From NCBI GenBank assembly GCA_012516015.1, contig JAAYXG010000643.1:1-7354 (forward strand): a stretch of DNA of 7,354 nucleotides, in the 5' to 3' direction. Origin of the DNA: Lysobacteraceae bacterium (lineage in GTDB: Bacteria; Pseudomonadota; Gammaproteobacteria; Steroidobacterales; Steroidobacteraceae). The position numbers and the translations under genes were made by a program. The notes under the pieces were generated by a model. The model did not search any database and had not been told where the DNA came from. It was given only the letters and a program-made list of their open reading frames with translations. Shown in pieces: positions 1 to 6,156 of this stretch (position 1 is its first letter; each line of letters begins with the position of its first letter).

Positions 1-1538
1 CCCTCGCCGACGTTGCGTGCGATGAGTTTGGTTCGCTCGCCCGTTGCGAGGTCGACCGCAACGACTGCATCGAGATCGGAATCGCCGACCAGTATGCGGT
101 TGTTCGCCGAATCGATTGCCACTTCCCGCACCTGATAGAATCCGACCGGACTACCCGCCTCCACTTCAGAAATGTTTCGCGTTGATGGCACACTGATATC
201 GACTTCATCGACGCCTTGAAGTGTCGCGACATACACACGATCGCTCTCCAGAGCGGGAGCGAGCGCAAGGCCAGCGACGCCGAGACCAGGCGTGAGATCC
301 TCACGCGTACCATCCGCCAAGGAGATGCTCGTCAGCGGCTTCGGCGAGCCTACGAAATTTTGCTGTGCGACGAGCGTCTCTGCCGTCAAAGCGATATCCG
401 TTGCAACCCACGGCTCTGGGACTCCAGTGTCGGTTTCGGTCAGAATCTCTATTGGGCTTCCGTCGAGTGGAATCTCGAGCACGCGGGCCTTCTCGAAGCC
501 GATGTTCGGGTCACCCACGTAGTTCACGAGCAGGTACGCGCTCGTATGATTGCTGTCGCATTCCAGTCTTAGCGTGTAAAGCCATGGCTGGAAATCAGGA
601 CCCGGATCGAGATCAGCCGACGGGATCTGGAACAGGAGTGCTTCGGCGCGCGCGCCGAGGTCGTACTGGCGCAGTTCCCACACGTTCTCCGTGGGATGTT
701 GTAGATAGAGGAACTGATCTTCGACAGCTCGAAAGCAACTGCTCTCTGGAGCGGCCCACAGCGTGTCGAATACTTCTTGGCTTCCCGTGGCGAGCTCGTG
801 CTCAATGAGGTGTTGCGCATAGCCGGTCGGCGTCAAAGTGTAGCTCAGACCCACGATGCGCCCGCGAACCGTATCGAGGTTGAAGCTCACAGGGACTTCG
901 ACATAGGTAATCGTCGAGCTCGCAGCGCTCTCGGTGATCTCGCCGCTTTCGTCCTCGACAGCGACGACGATTTGGTTGTCACCGCTGTCGAGCGCGATCT
1001 CCGCTGACCATTCCACTTCTCCTTCCGCGAGTTGGCCCTTCGCAACCCCCGCCGTCGATGCTGCCGCCGCGACCCGCGTAATCGCTGCCGGCACTCCATT
1101 GACGATGACGCTTGCGACGCCCTCTGGATCGGCAGCAATACCCCGCACCGTCACAGTAGGGGCCGTCGCCGCCGAACGCACCCATGGAAACACGATTTCG
1201 GCGCGACTTGCCGAAGTGGGAGCGCCACCGCCTCCATCACCCGGCGTGCCATCACCGCCTCCTTCACCCGGCGTGTCGTCACCGCCTTCATCACCGGGCA
1301 TGTCGCCGCCCCCACCGCCGGGTGTCTCGCCGCCTCCATCACCAGGTGGATCACCGCTTCCGTCACCTGGCGCATCGTCGCCTCCGTCGCCAGGTATACC
1401 GCCTGCACCGTCGCTAGGCGTACCGCCGGTGGCAGGCACATTACTGCCGCCGGCCGGAGAACCTCCTCCTCCGCCTCCACCGCCGCAAGCGGCGAGAGCG
1501 AGTGCGAATCCGATCACGAGAACCCGATGGAGCTTCAT
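1..1538 (-). CDS. Large lipoprotein with Gly-rich repeat linker, Ig-like domain and propeller-like region (3' end outside window)
   Basis: The minus strand is open for 512 codons from the ATG at 1538 to the window edge, so the C-terminus is missing. Residues 1-18 form a signal peptide with a clear lipobox, L15-A-A-C18, followed by eight glycines, so the protein should be lipidated and exported. Residues 40-105 are an eight-unit Gly/Asp/Pro linker. Residues about 110-213 look like an Ig-type domain of the glucodextranase-B kind (TVTVRGIAADPEGVASVIVNG pattern, split here as TVTVRGIAADPEG and VASVIVNG, ending near TITYVEV). From about 214 onward the sequence alternates short strands with phrases such as RVYVATLQGVDEV and DAVVAVDLATGERT, which resemble YVTN/NHL-type beta-propeller blades. 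The start is supported by an AGGGAGG site 5 nt upstream. Substrate and role are unknown; a surface or periplasmic binding or scaffold protein is an inference. It is transcribed divergently from the gene at 1890. Confidence 0.88.
   Translation of the reverse strand, partial: MKLHRVLVIGFALALAACGGGGGGGGSPAGGSNVPATGGTPSDGAGGIPGDGGDDAPGDGSGDPPGDGGGETPGGGGGDMPGDEGGDDTPGEGGGDGTPGDGGGGAPTSASRAEIVFPWVRSAATAPTVTVRGIAADPEGVASVIVNGVPAAITRVAAAASTAGVAKGQLAEGEVEWSAEIALDSGDNQIVVAVEDESGEITESAASSTITYVEVPVSFNLDTVRGRIVGLSYTLTPTGYAQHLIEHELATGSQEVFDTLWAAPESSCFRAVEDQFLYLQHPTENVWELRQYDLGARAEALLFQIPSADLDPGPDFQPWLYTLRLECDSNHTSAYLLVNYVGDPNIGFEKARVLEIPLDGSPIEILTETDTGVPEPWVATDIALTAETLVAQQNFVGSPKPLTSISLADGTREDLTPGLGVAGLALAPALESDRVYVATLQGVDEVDISVPSTRNISEVEAGSPVGFYQVREVAIDSANNRILVGDSDLDAVVAVDLATGERTKLIARNVGE
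1224..1421 (-). repeat. Eight degenerate tandem repeats encoding a PGDGGGD-type linker
   Basis: Within the large lipoprotein (residues 40-105), eight consecutive units of 8 or 9 residues follow the pattern x-P-G-D-G-G-G-D: TPSDGAGG, IPGDGGDD, APGDGSGD, PPGDGGGE, TPGGGGGD, MPGDEGGDD, TPGEGGGDG and TPGDGGGG. The DNA units are 24 or 27 bp and imperfect, and every length change is a multiple of three. The segment is acidic, flexible and lies just after the lipidated N-terminus, so it probably acts as a tether holding the folded domains away from the membrane. Acidic Asp/Gly repeats could also bind calcium, but the strict RTX nonapeptide (GGxGxDxUx) is not present. Confidence 0.85.
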
Positions 1539-1543
1539 AGCTG

Positions 1544-1550
1544 CCTCCCT
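1544..1550 (-). promoter_or_regulatory. Ribosome binding site of the large lipoprotein
   Basis: On the minus strand AGGGAGG lies 5 nt upstream of the ATG at 1538. It is a near-perfect Shine-Dalgarno sequence and fixes the start, placing the lipobox at residues 15-18. Confidence 0.8.
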
Positions 1551-1631
1551 TGGCGCAGCCGCTCGTCGTTTTGTCAACGGGGCTTTCTTGGTTTATGGAT
1601 GAAGCGAAGAAGAGGATCCCTGCCGCCTGTC

Positions 1632-1647
1632 GGTATCAGCGTATACC
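1632..1647. repeat. Short inverted repeat, possible operator
   Basis: GGTAT, 6 nt, ATACC forms a perfect 5-bp dyad in the divergent intergenic region, about 95 bp upstream of the large lipoprotein start. The position suits a regulator binding site, but a dyad this short can occur by chance and no known operator consensus was recognised. Confidence 0.25.
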
Positions 1648-1889
1648 AGGATCGGAAGCGCAGCCAAGCACGGAGCATTGCGTTAGATTGTGTTTAGCTG
1701 GCCAAGTTCGGCTTAGACATATTCTGGGATGGGCGGCCACGACAACGAGCTCGCGCGGCAGGCGGGTAGTAGGCACACAGCAAGTTGAGACCCGGAGAGT
1801 CCGAGTCGAGTCATGCGAGCCGAAGTACTCGGGTCACAGAGGCTCGTTTGGACTGCGCTCGAGATCGGTGACGCGAGCTGGCAGGTCGT

Positions 1890-2270
1890 ATGCGGATACT
1901 CACTTTGTGTGCACTTCTTCTAACGGCCTCTTGCGCATCGCAAGTGATTGAGTCGAACGGGAACACGATCGTTGCCAAAGACGATGTCGGGCGTATCAAG
2001 GCTGAACGGATCGTCAGCGCCTTTCTCGCGCAAGAAGACCGATTCAATATCGAAGGAAAAATCATCGTCGGGCGGCTCGACGCAGTGGAGAGGGCCCGAT
2101 GCAACGACTCGCCGTTCGCATTGGCACACCACGGTGAATTCTGTAACGCGCAGTACTACGTGTCTCACTCGAGCGACCCTTTGTGCATCGGCAGCGCCCG
2201 AGTTATCGAAGATTGCAGCAACGACGAATGCGAATTCAGGTTCGGGGAATACGTGCAGATCTGCGAATAA
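1890..2270 (+). CDS. Small cysteine-rich putative lipoprotein, function unknown
   Basis: This 126-residue protein starts with a short signal sequence (MRILTLCALLLTASCAS). C15 sits in an acceptable but non-canonical lipobox (T-A-S-C, Thr at -3), so lipidation is likely but not certain. The mature part contains six further cysteines, at 71, 85, 99, 109, 114 and 125, all in the C-terminal half. An even number in an exported domain suggests three disulfides. I recognise no family. The ATG at 1890 has only a weak upstream AGG, so the start rests mainly on the signal peptide. The gene is alone on the plus strand and ends 12 bp from the stop of the convergent transporter gene. The opposite-strand frames over the same bases show no signal peptide or family pattern. 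Confidence 0.7.
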   Translation: MRILTLCALLLTASCASQVIESNGNTIVAKDDVGRIKAERIVSAFLAQEDRFNIEGKIIVGRLDAVERARCNDSPFALAHHGEFCNAQYYVSHSSDPLCIGSARVIEDCSNDECEFRFGEYVQICE

Positions 2271-2282
2271 CCTCCTTCGGAC

Positions 2283-3263
2283 TCATCCAGCGATCGACCC
2301 AATCAAACGCGGCCAGAATAACGCCATTTGTGCAATCAAGGGCAACCCGATGATGAGCAACACCGGGAAAGTCACGCCAACCGCACAGGTCAGATAGATC
2401 GCGGGATTCGCAGCCGGAAACGACACACGTACGAGCATCGGCGCGTTGATGAAGGACGCCGAGGCTGCAACAGCGCCGAGAATGAACGCAGTGCCAGGCG
2501 CAAGCCCGGCAACTGTCGCAAGCAGCGTGCCGATCACCGCACCCACTGTCGGCATCACGAGCCCGTAGCTCACCGCGCGCGACGCCTTCGCTCCCAACCG
2601 CGGGAATGCGTCTGCGGTCACCATGCCCATCTCCAGCATGTACACGACGAGTGCGCCCATGAGGACAACATCGAACGTCGAATCCCATCGGCCGAAACGC
2701 CGCTCCCCAATCAACGATCCTACGAATAGTCCGACGAACAACAACGAGAAGCCGCCCACGACATCGAAGACCCGCGAGCGAGTGCGGGCGGCCATCCCGG
2801 CCGTGCGACGAAGCGTGAGCGCGCCGATCACGAGTGCAACGACGAGTCCCAGCTCCATGAGCGCTGCCAGACCCAATGCGAGCTCGTCGACGACGAGTCC
2901 CATGTCAGCCGATTCTGCGTAAGCCGCCACCAAGACTGCCGAGGACACCGAGCCGTACAGCACTGCAAGACTCGCGGAATCGACAACGGAAAACTTCGTA
3001 AGGCAACGCGCGATGACGAACGATAGCGCCGGCAAGAGAACGATGAACGCGGCGGTTGCCGCCAAGCCGGCGCCGAGGCTTTGAAGGCTCGCCGAGGCCA
3101 ACCCGCGTCCGCCGTCGACACCGATGAAGAACATCAGAAAATCGGCAAACACGCGCAGTGCTCGATCGCCTACTCTGATCCTCAGTCCGAGAAACGACGC
3201 GACCATCCCCGCCACGAATGCGAGCGTGATCGGAGAAAGCAGACTCGCGAGGAGGATGTCCAC
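2283..3263 (-). CDS. SbtA-like (DUF897) membrane transporter, putative sodium-dependent anion/bicarbonate transporter
   Basis: A 326-residue, strongly hydrophobic protein with about ten membrane segments. Several landmarks align with cyanobacterial SbtA (Sbt_1/DUF897), a Na+/HCO3- symporter: FMFFIGVDGGRG-like text near 43-54 (compare TKIGLTGG), GSVSSAV at 104-110 (compare GAVSGST), ALMELGLVVALVIG at 134-147 (compare PFMDIPALVTAIVV), MLEMGMV at 209-215 (compare MLVMGME), and ASASFINAP plus AANPAIY at 267-290 (compare SSSDISGP and SANPSAY). The two halves are inverted repeats in this family, and the linker at about 150-168 is much shorter than in SbtA, which explains the smaller size (SbtA is about 370 residues). 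The Asp of SSSDISG is replaced by Phe271, so bicarbonate as substrate is unproven. No SbtB-like PII partner lies beside it. The start is GTG at 3263 with AAGGA about 9 nt upstream. It lies 78 bp after the hydrolase gene in the same direction. Confidence 0.82.
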   Translation of the reverse strand: MDILLASLLSPITLAFVAGMVASFLGLRIRVGDRALRVFADFLMFFIGVDGGRGLASASLQSLGAGLAATAAFIVLLPALSFVIARCLTKFSVVDSASLAVLYGSVSSAVLVAAYAESADMGLVVDELALGLAALMELGLVVALVIGALTLRRTAGMAARTRSRVFDVVGGFSLLFVGLFVGSLIGERRFGRWDSTFDVVLMGALVVYMLEMGMVTADAFPRLGAKASRAVSYGLVMPTVGAVIGTLLATVAGLAPGTAFILGAVAASASFINAPMLVRVSFPAANPAIYLTCAVGVTFPVLLIIGLPLIAQMALFWPRLIGSIAG

Positions 3264-3341
3264 TGACGACCGTCCTTCAAGGAGTCCGCATGGTGGAGCC
3301 CATCGAGTTTCTCCGCAATCGCCTCTACACGTGCGACGGGA

Positions 3342-5114
3342 TCACGCCTCCGTATCCTCCCCGGGTAAGTTGTCGACGAAGCGTTCCAATCGTTCGGTGT
3401 CGAGCGGCGACCATCCTTCGGGCGGAACGACGCTGGCCCAGCCTTTGACGTAGCTGTTCGCGTAGTCATGACCGAACCCTGCCGGCGGACCGAGCTGATC
3501 GAGAAAATCGCCGATGCTCTGCACGCTGGAAACGATGGGAAACCAACGCAACTCGCCCGGCACGTCGAAGGCACGCGGTCGAGCCATCCATTCCGGTGGC
3601 CACCAAAGCGCCTCGAAGCTCCAAAAGGCGACTGGATCGGAGCCGTGCTGAAGATAAACGATTCGTGGAGTAGACCACTCCGTGCGCAACGCTGGTTGAT
3701 TCGGATCCCGCGTCAAGAATCGCACCGATCGACCTCCGTCGAAGACCGGAGCCCAGATAGGAGATCCCGAATCGCGCTCGCGTGTGAGCTGTAAATGGAT
3801 CGTGTTGCTTCGCGCGGCGCCCACGATGAGGGCGCCATCGGTGCGAGCGACGATGTTGGCGACGGACGAAGCGGCATCCACTCCTATGAAAGGCGCTTCC
3901 ACGCCCGTCGCGCCAAGACTCTTACCGAACACGAGCAGCTTCGGCCGCCGTTCGAGCGGAAGCGCCGACCAGCGCGCGTGCACAGCATCGAAGAGCGCGC
4001 ATCCCGCTTCGCTCGCACGCTCGGCATGCACGAAGACCGCGAGCAGACTCGGCAGGTACGAATACTGAAGCGCAACGATCGCCGTGTCGCCGCGATGGAG
4101 CAACTCGAGCGCCATCGCCGCTTTCGGCACGATCCAACCCGTTCCGGTAGGTACCCACACCGCCAACACTTTCCGTTCGAAGCCGCCGGCGCGCTCGAGC
4201 TCGAGAACCGCGAGCTTGGCTTGCTCTTCGAGCGAATCGGCAGAGCGCACGCCCACGTAGACCCTCACGGGTTCTGCGAGCTCCGCATCGGCCCCGTGGA
4301 ACATCGAAAGCTGCCGCTCGGTCGTCGCTGTCGCGACGAAGTCGCGCCCCTTTCGCCCGAGCGTATCCCAAGCAACGAGCGATGATCCGCTGCCGGACAC
4401 CGATGCGGAGTCGGGCGCCACGATGCCTGCCGTCGTTTCTTCGTTCGCTGATGCGAAGAGCGCGTTCGCAACGACAGTCAGTGCGTGAAGCCCGACTTCA
4501 CGACCGAGCGCGATCGCAAGGATCGCAACGAGCAGTACCGACGGTGCGGTTACGGCTGCCGAAGCGTAACGTCGAATGAACCGGTGGATCGCACCGAAAG
4601 CCCTCGCGACCGACCGGCCGACGAGCACCAACAACGCCCCCGCGACGGGTGAGAGCGTTGCGATCAGCACGCCGTCCGACCACGCAACCGAGGTCATTCC
4701 CATGAAGGTGCGTTGCGCGTTTTGCCAATACACCCACAACGGCGCACAGAATAGGAGCGCCAAGATCGATGCCGCTCTGAGCACGAACCGGCTCCGTCGT
4801 CGAATGACATCGCGATGGGAGGCGAGCGCCGATGGAAACAGCCGCTGCCCACACCAGCCAGCAAACGTGCCGATCCCATAGCCGATCGCCAAGCAGACAG
4901 CGCCGATCGCGACCTGCAATTCCCACGATCGCGGAATCAGCGTCGGCGTGAGTGCATGCCACCAGAACAAGAGCGCGAGCGAAGAACCGCTGAGGGTGGG
5001 AGCGCGGAACAAGCTTCGGCGTTCGGTCACTATGGGACGACTCGACGTTCTGAGCAGCCGTGTGCAATGAAGACGCGAGGGCGTCCTTCCTGGAGGAAAA
5101 TAGAAACGGAACAC
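3342..5114 (-). CDS. Membrane-anchored alpha/beta-hydrolase, Abhydrolase_9 family
   Basis: A 590-residue protein. An N-terminal membrane region (segments near 44-62, 68-88, 110-130, 147-167 and 190-213, Abhydrolase_9_N-like) is followed by a soluble C-terminal hydrolase domain (about 280-590, Abhydrolase_9-like). The nucleophile elbow is G397-K-S399-L-G401. Other family landmarks are DSGSPIW with FDGGRSVRF (448-466), YLQHGSDPVAFW (487-498) with candidate acid D493, and GFGHDYANSY (546-555) with candidate base H549. The family is predicted to be a serine esterase or lipase; its substrate is unknown. The furthest-upstream start is GTG at 5114 without a clear Shine-Dalgarno. The first 30 or so residues are Arg-rich and unlike relatives, so a GTG at 5030 (residue 29) is a reasonable alternative, although it also lacks a strong site. 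It follows the chelatase-like gene after 76 bp. Confidence 0.85.
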   Translation of the reverse strand: MFRFYFPPGRTPSRLHCTRLLRTSSRPIVTERRSLFRAPTLSGSSLALLFWWHALTPTLIPRSWELQVAIGAVCLAIGYGIGTFAGWCGQRLFPSALASHRDVIRRRSRFVLRAASILALLFCAPLWVYWQNAQRTFMGMTSVAWSDGVLIATLSPVAGALLVLVGRSVARAFGAIHRFIRRYASAAVTAPSVLLVAILAIALGREVGLHALTVVANALFASANEETTAGIVAPDSASVSGSGSSLVAWDTLGRKGRDFVATATTERQLSMFHGADAELAEPVRVYVGVRSADSLEEQAKLAVLELERAGGFERKVLAVWVPTGTGWIVPKAAMALELLHRGDTAIVALQYSYLPSLLAVFVHAERASEAGCALFDAVHARWSALPLERRPKLLVFGKSLGATGVEAPFIGVDAASSVANIVARTDGALIVGAARSNTIHLQLTRERDSGSPIWAPVFDGGRSVRFLTRDPNQPALRTEWSTPRIVYLQHGSDPVAFWSFEALWWPPEWMARPRAFDVPGELRWFPIVSSVQSIGDFLDQLGPPAGFGHDYANSYVKGWASVVPPEGWSPLDTERLERFVDNLPGEDTEA

Positions 5115-5161
5115 TCGCGCGCGCTATTGGCCCAAGGTCCAGCCAGGCGCTATAGCGGCGC

Positions 5162-5191
5162 GCTCGCTTAGAAGCTCCCTTTACAGCGAGC
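5162..5191 (-). repeat. Inverted repeat after the chelatase-like gene, possible weak terminator or processing hairpin
   Basis: On the minus strand GCTCGCT and AGCGAGC form a perfect 7-bp stem around a 16-nt loop, beginning at the last base of the chelatase-like stop codon. No T-run follows, so it is not a classical intrinsic terminator. A 10-bp palindrome, CGCTATAGCG, lies just beyond at 5148-5157. The hairpin could separate the expression of the uptake genes from the hydrolase/transporter pair. Confidence 0.35.
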
Positions 5192-6156
5192 TACCGTGCT
5201 CCGGCCTGGACCGCCGCGCCCGCAACGACTCGTTCGGTGCGATGAGCCACTTCGAGCGTCTCGATCTGGCGCTCGATCCACTTCGTGACGTTCGGATGCG
5301 GCAAGAGTCCAAGGCCATCCGCAACGTAGTCGAGGCCGTTCAGCACTTTGGCGTACGGGCCGAAGCCTCCGACGCGAAATGGAACGACGATCGCGCGGCC
5401 GTTCTCCTCGTTTGCGCGCTCGACGAAGGCACGAACGGTCCGCTCCGCCGCCTCGCGCTTCTCCGGCCAATCCTCTCGAAGCGTATGCACTTCCACTCGC
5501 CTGAAGGGTTGCGTGCGCACCGCTGCGGCGCGCGACGAAATCTTTTCGATCCAGCGCGTGTTCTCGGCGTCGTCTCCGGGACCATGCGCGAGAATCAGAA
5601 CGTCCTCGGATGCCGGATCGCGGCTGAGCCGACTGACGCGCTCGAGCAGAATAGCGTCCATCTCTTTCGCATCCGCGAGCCCCTCCTCGCTGAGCGCGAA
5701 GGAAGCCGCGGTGTCGACTTGCCAGAACGCCATGCTGTGCTGCGCGTGCTGACCATGATTCGCATGCGCATCATGAGCGGACACGACGCGTTGCGGTGCA
5801 CCGGGAACGAGTCCCAGGATTTTACGTGTCCGCTCGTACCAACTCTCACCGCTGATGAAGAGCCTCACGACGCCGATCTGGCGCACCCCTTGCGCCTCCA
5901 GCTTGCTGACGGCTTCCTGCAAGCTCGCCGCATCGGCCATTCCGAATGCGACTTCGATCGTGTAGCGATCGCGTAGCGGCTCGACCGCGGCGAGCACGCG
6001 CTCGTTCCATTCCTTCGACCCGCCGTGCGCCATCAAGAGCACACCGTACGAATCATCCGCTTCGGGCTGCTGCTTGGGCTGCGTTGCGCAACCGACCGCA
6101 AGAAGTAGCGCAACCAGCACCGCCAGTCCGCGCCACGTGAAAGCTCGTACGCTCAT
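5191..6156 (-). CDS. CbiX/sirohydrochlorin-chelatase-like lipoprotein with histidine repeat
   Basis: A 321-residue protein with a signal peptide and lipobox A20-V-G-C23, so it is exported and probably lipidated. Two chelatase-like halves are visible. The N-half, about 37-125, contains GVLLMAHGG (H44) and GMADAASLQEAV plus QIGVVRLFISG. The C-half, about 185-290, contains VLILAHGPG (H191) and IVVPFRVGGFGPY. Class II chelatases (CbiX, SirB, CbiK, HemH) insert Co, Ni or Fe into tetrapyrroles and are usually cytoplasmic. Here the second histidine expected after the LF/PF strand is absent in both halves (ISGESWY and GGFGPYA). Between the halves lies H128-xx-H131-xx-H134-xx-H137-xx-H140, a probable metal-binding loop. 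The ATG overlaps the upstream stop as ATGA, implying translational coupling. Catalysis is doubtful; tetrapyrrole or metal binding at the envelope is inferred from fold and context. Confidence 0.8.
   Translation of the reverse strand: MSVRAFTWRGLAVLVALLLAVGCATQPKQQPEADDSYGVLLMAHGGSKEWNERVLAAVEPLRDRYTIEVAFGMADAASLQEAVSKLEAQGVRQIGVVRLFISGESWYERTRKILGLVPGAPQRVVSAHDAHANHGQHAQHSMAFWQVDTAASFALSEEGLADAKEMDAILLERVSRLSRDPASEDVLILAHGPGDDAENTRWIEKISSRAAAVRTQPFRRVEVHTLREDWPEKREAAERTVRAFVERANEENGRAIVVPFRVGGFGPYAKVLNGLDYVADGLGLLPHPNVTKWIERQIETLEVAHRTERVVAGAAVQAGAR
5737..5775 (-). other. HxxHxxHxxHxxH histidine array
   Basis: These codons give residues 128-140 of the chelatase-like lipoprotein, HDAHANHGQHAQH, with five histidines exactly three residues apart. 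Such spacing is typical of metal-binding loops. Known CbiX proteins can carry a His-rich segment, but here it sits between the two chelatase halves rather than at the C-terminus. Confidence 0.75.

Larger units (their letters stand above)
1539..1889. other. Divergent intergenic region
   Basis: These 351 bp separate the large lipoprotein gene (minus) from the small Cys-rich gene (plus) and should contain both promoters. No convincing sigma-70 pair was found. The best plus-strand match is TTGTCA at 1571-1576, 17 bp, then TATGGA at 1594-1599, which is weak at the -10 and about 290 bp from the plus-strand gene. A small inverted repeat lies at 1632-1647. A plus-strand open frame crosses the region, but it has no family resemblance and runs out of frame into the 1890 gene. 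No RNA gene or terminator was recognised. Confidence 0.6.

Noticed and set aside
1224..1421. RTX calcium-binding repeats or a CRISPR array
   Set aside because: The units lack the RTX nonapeptide spacing, and the repeats are contiguous in-frame coding units without spacers.
1571..1599. Plus-strand sigma-70-like pair TTGTCA-17-TATGGA
   Set aside because: The -10 matches only three of six consensus bases and the site is about 290 bp from the gene it would serve, so it is not listed as a promoter.
934..1602. Plus-strand open frame rich in PPPSPG repeats
   Set aside because: It is the antisense of the glycine-rich linker and Ig domain of the minus-strand lipoprotein, which has a signal peptide, lipobox and strong ribosome binding site. 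The proline repeats are a mirror of the Gly/Asp repeats.
1550..1951. Plus-strand 133-residue open frame in the divergent intergenic region
   Set aside because: It has no signal peptide, recognisable domain or ribosome binding site, has Arg/Ser-rich composition typical of chance frames in GC-rich DNA, and overlaps the more convincing gene at 1890 out of frame.
1811..2168. Minus-strand open frames over the small Cys-rich gene
   Set aside because: Composition is Arg/Ser-rich with no signal peptide or family pattern, whereas the plus strand gives a signal peptide and patterned cysteines.
2268..2285. Shared terminator between the convergent genes
   Set aside because: The gap is only 12 bp and contains no stem-loop or T-run on either strand.
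3784..4385. Plus-strand frames within the hydrolase gene
   Set aside because: They are shadows of the minus-strand hydrolase, which carries the GxSxG elbow and several family motifs across this stretch.
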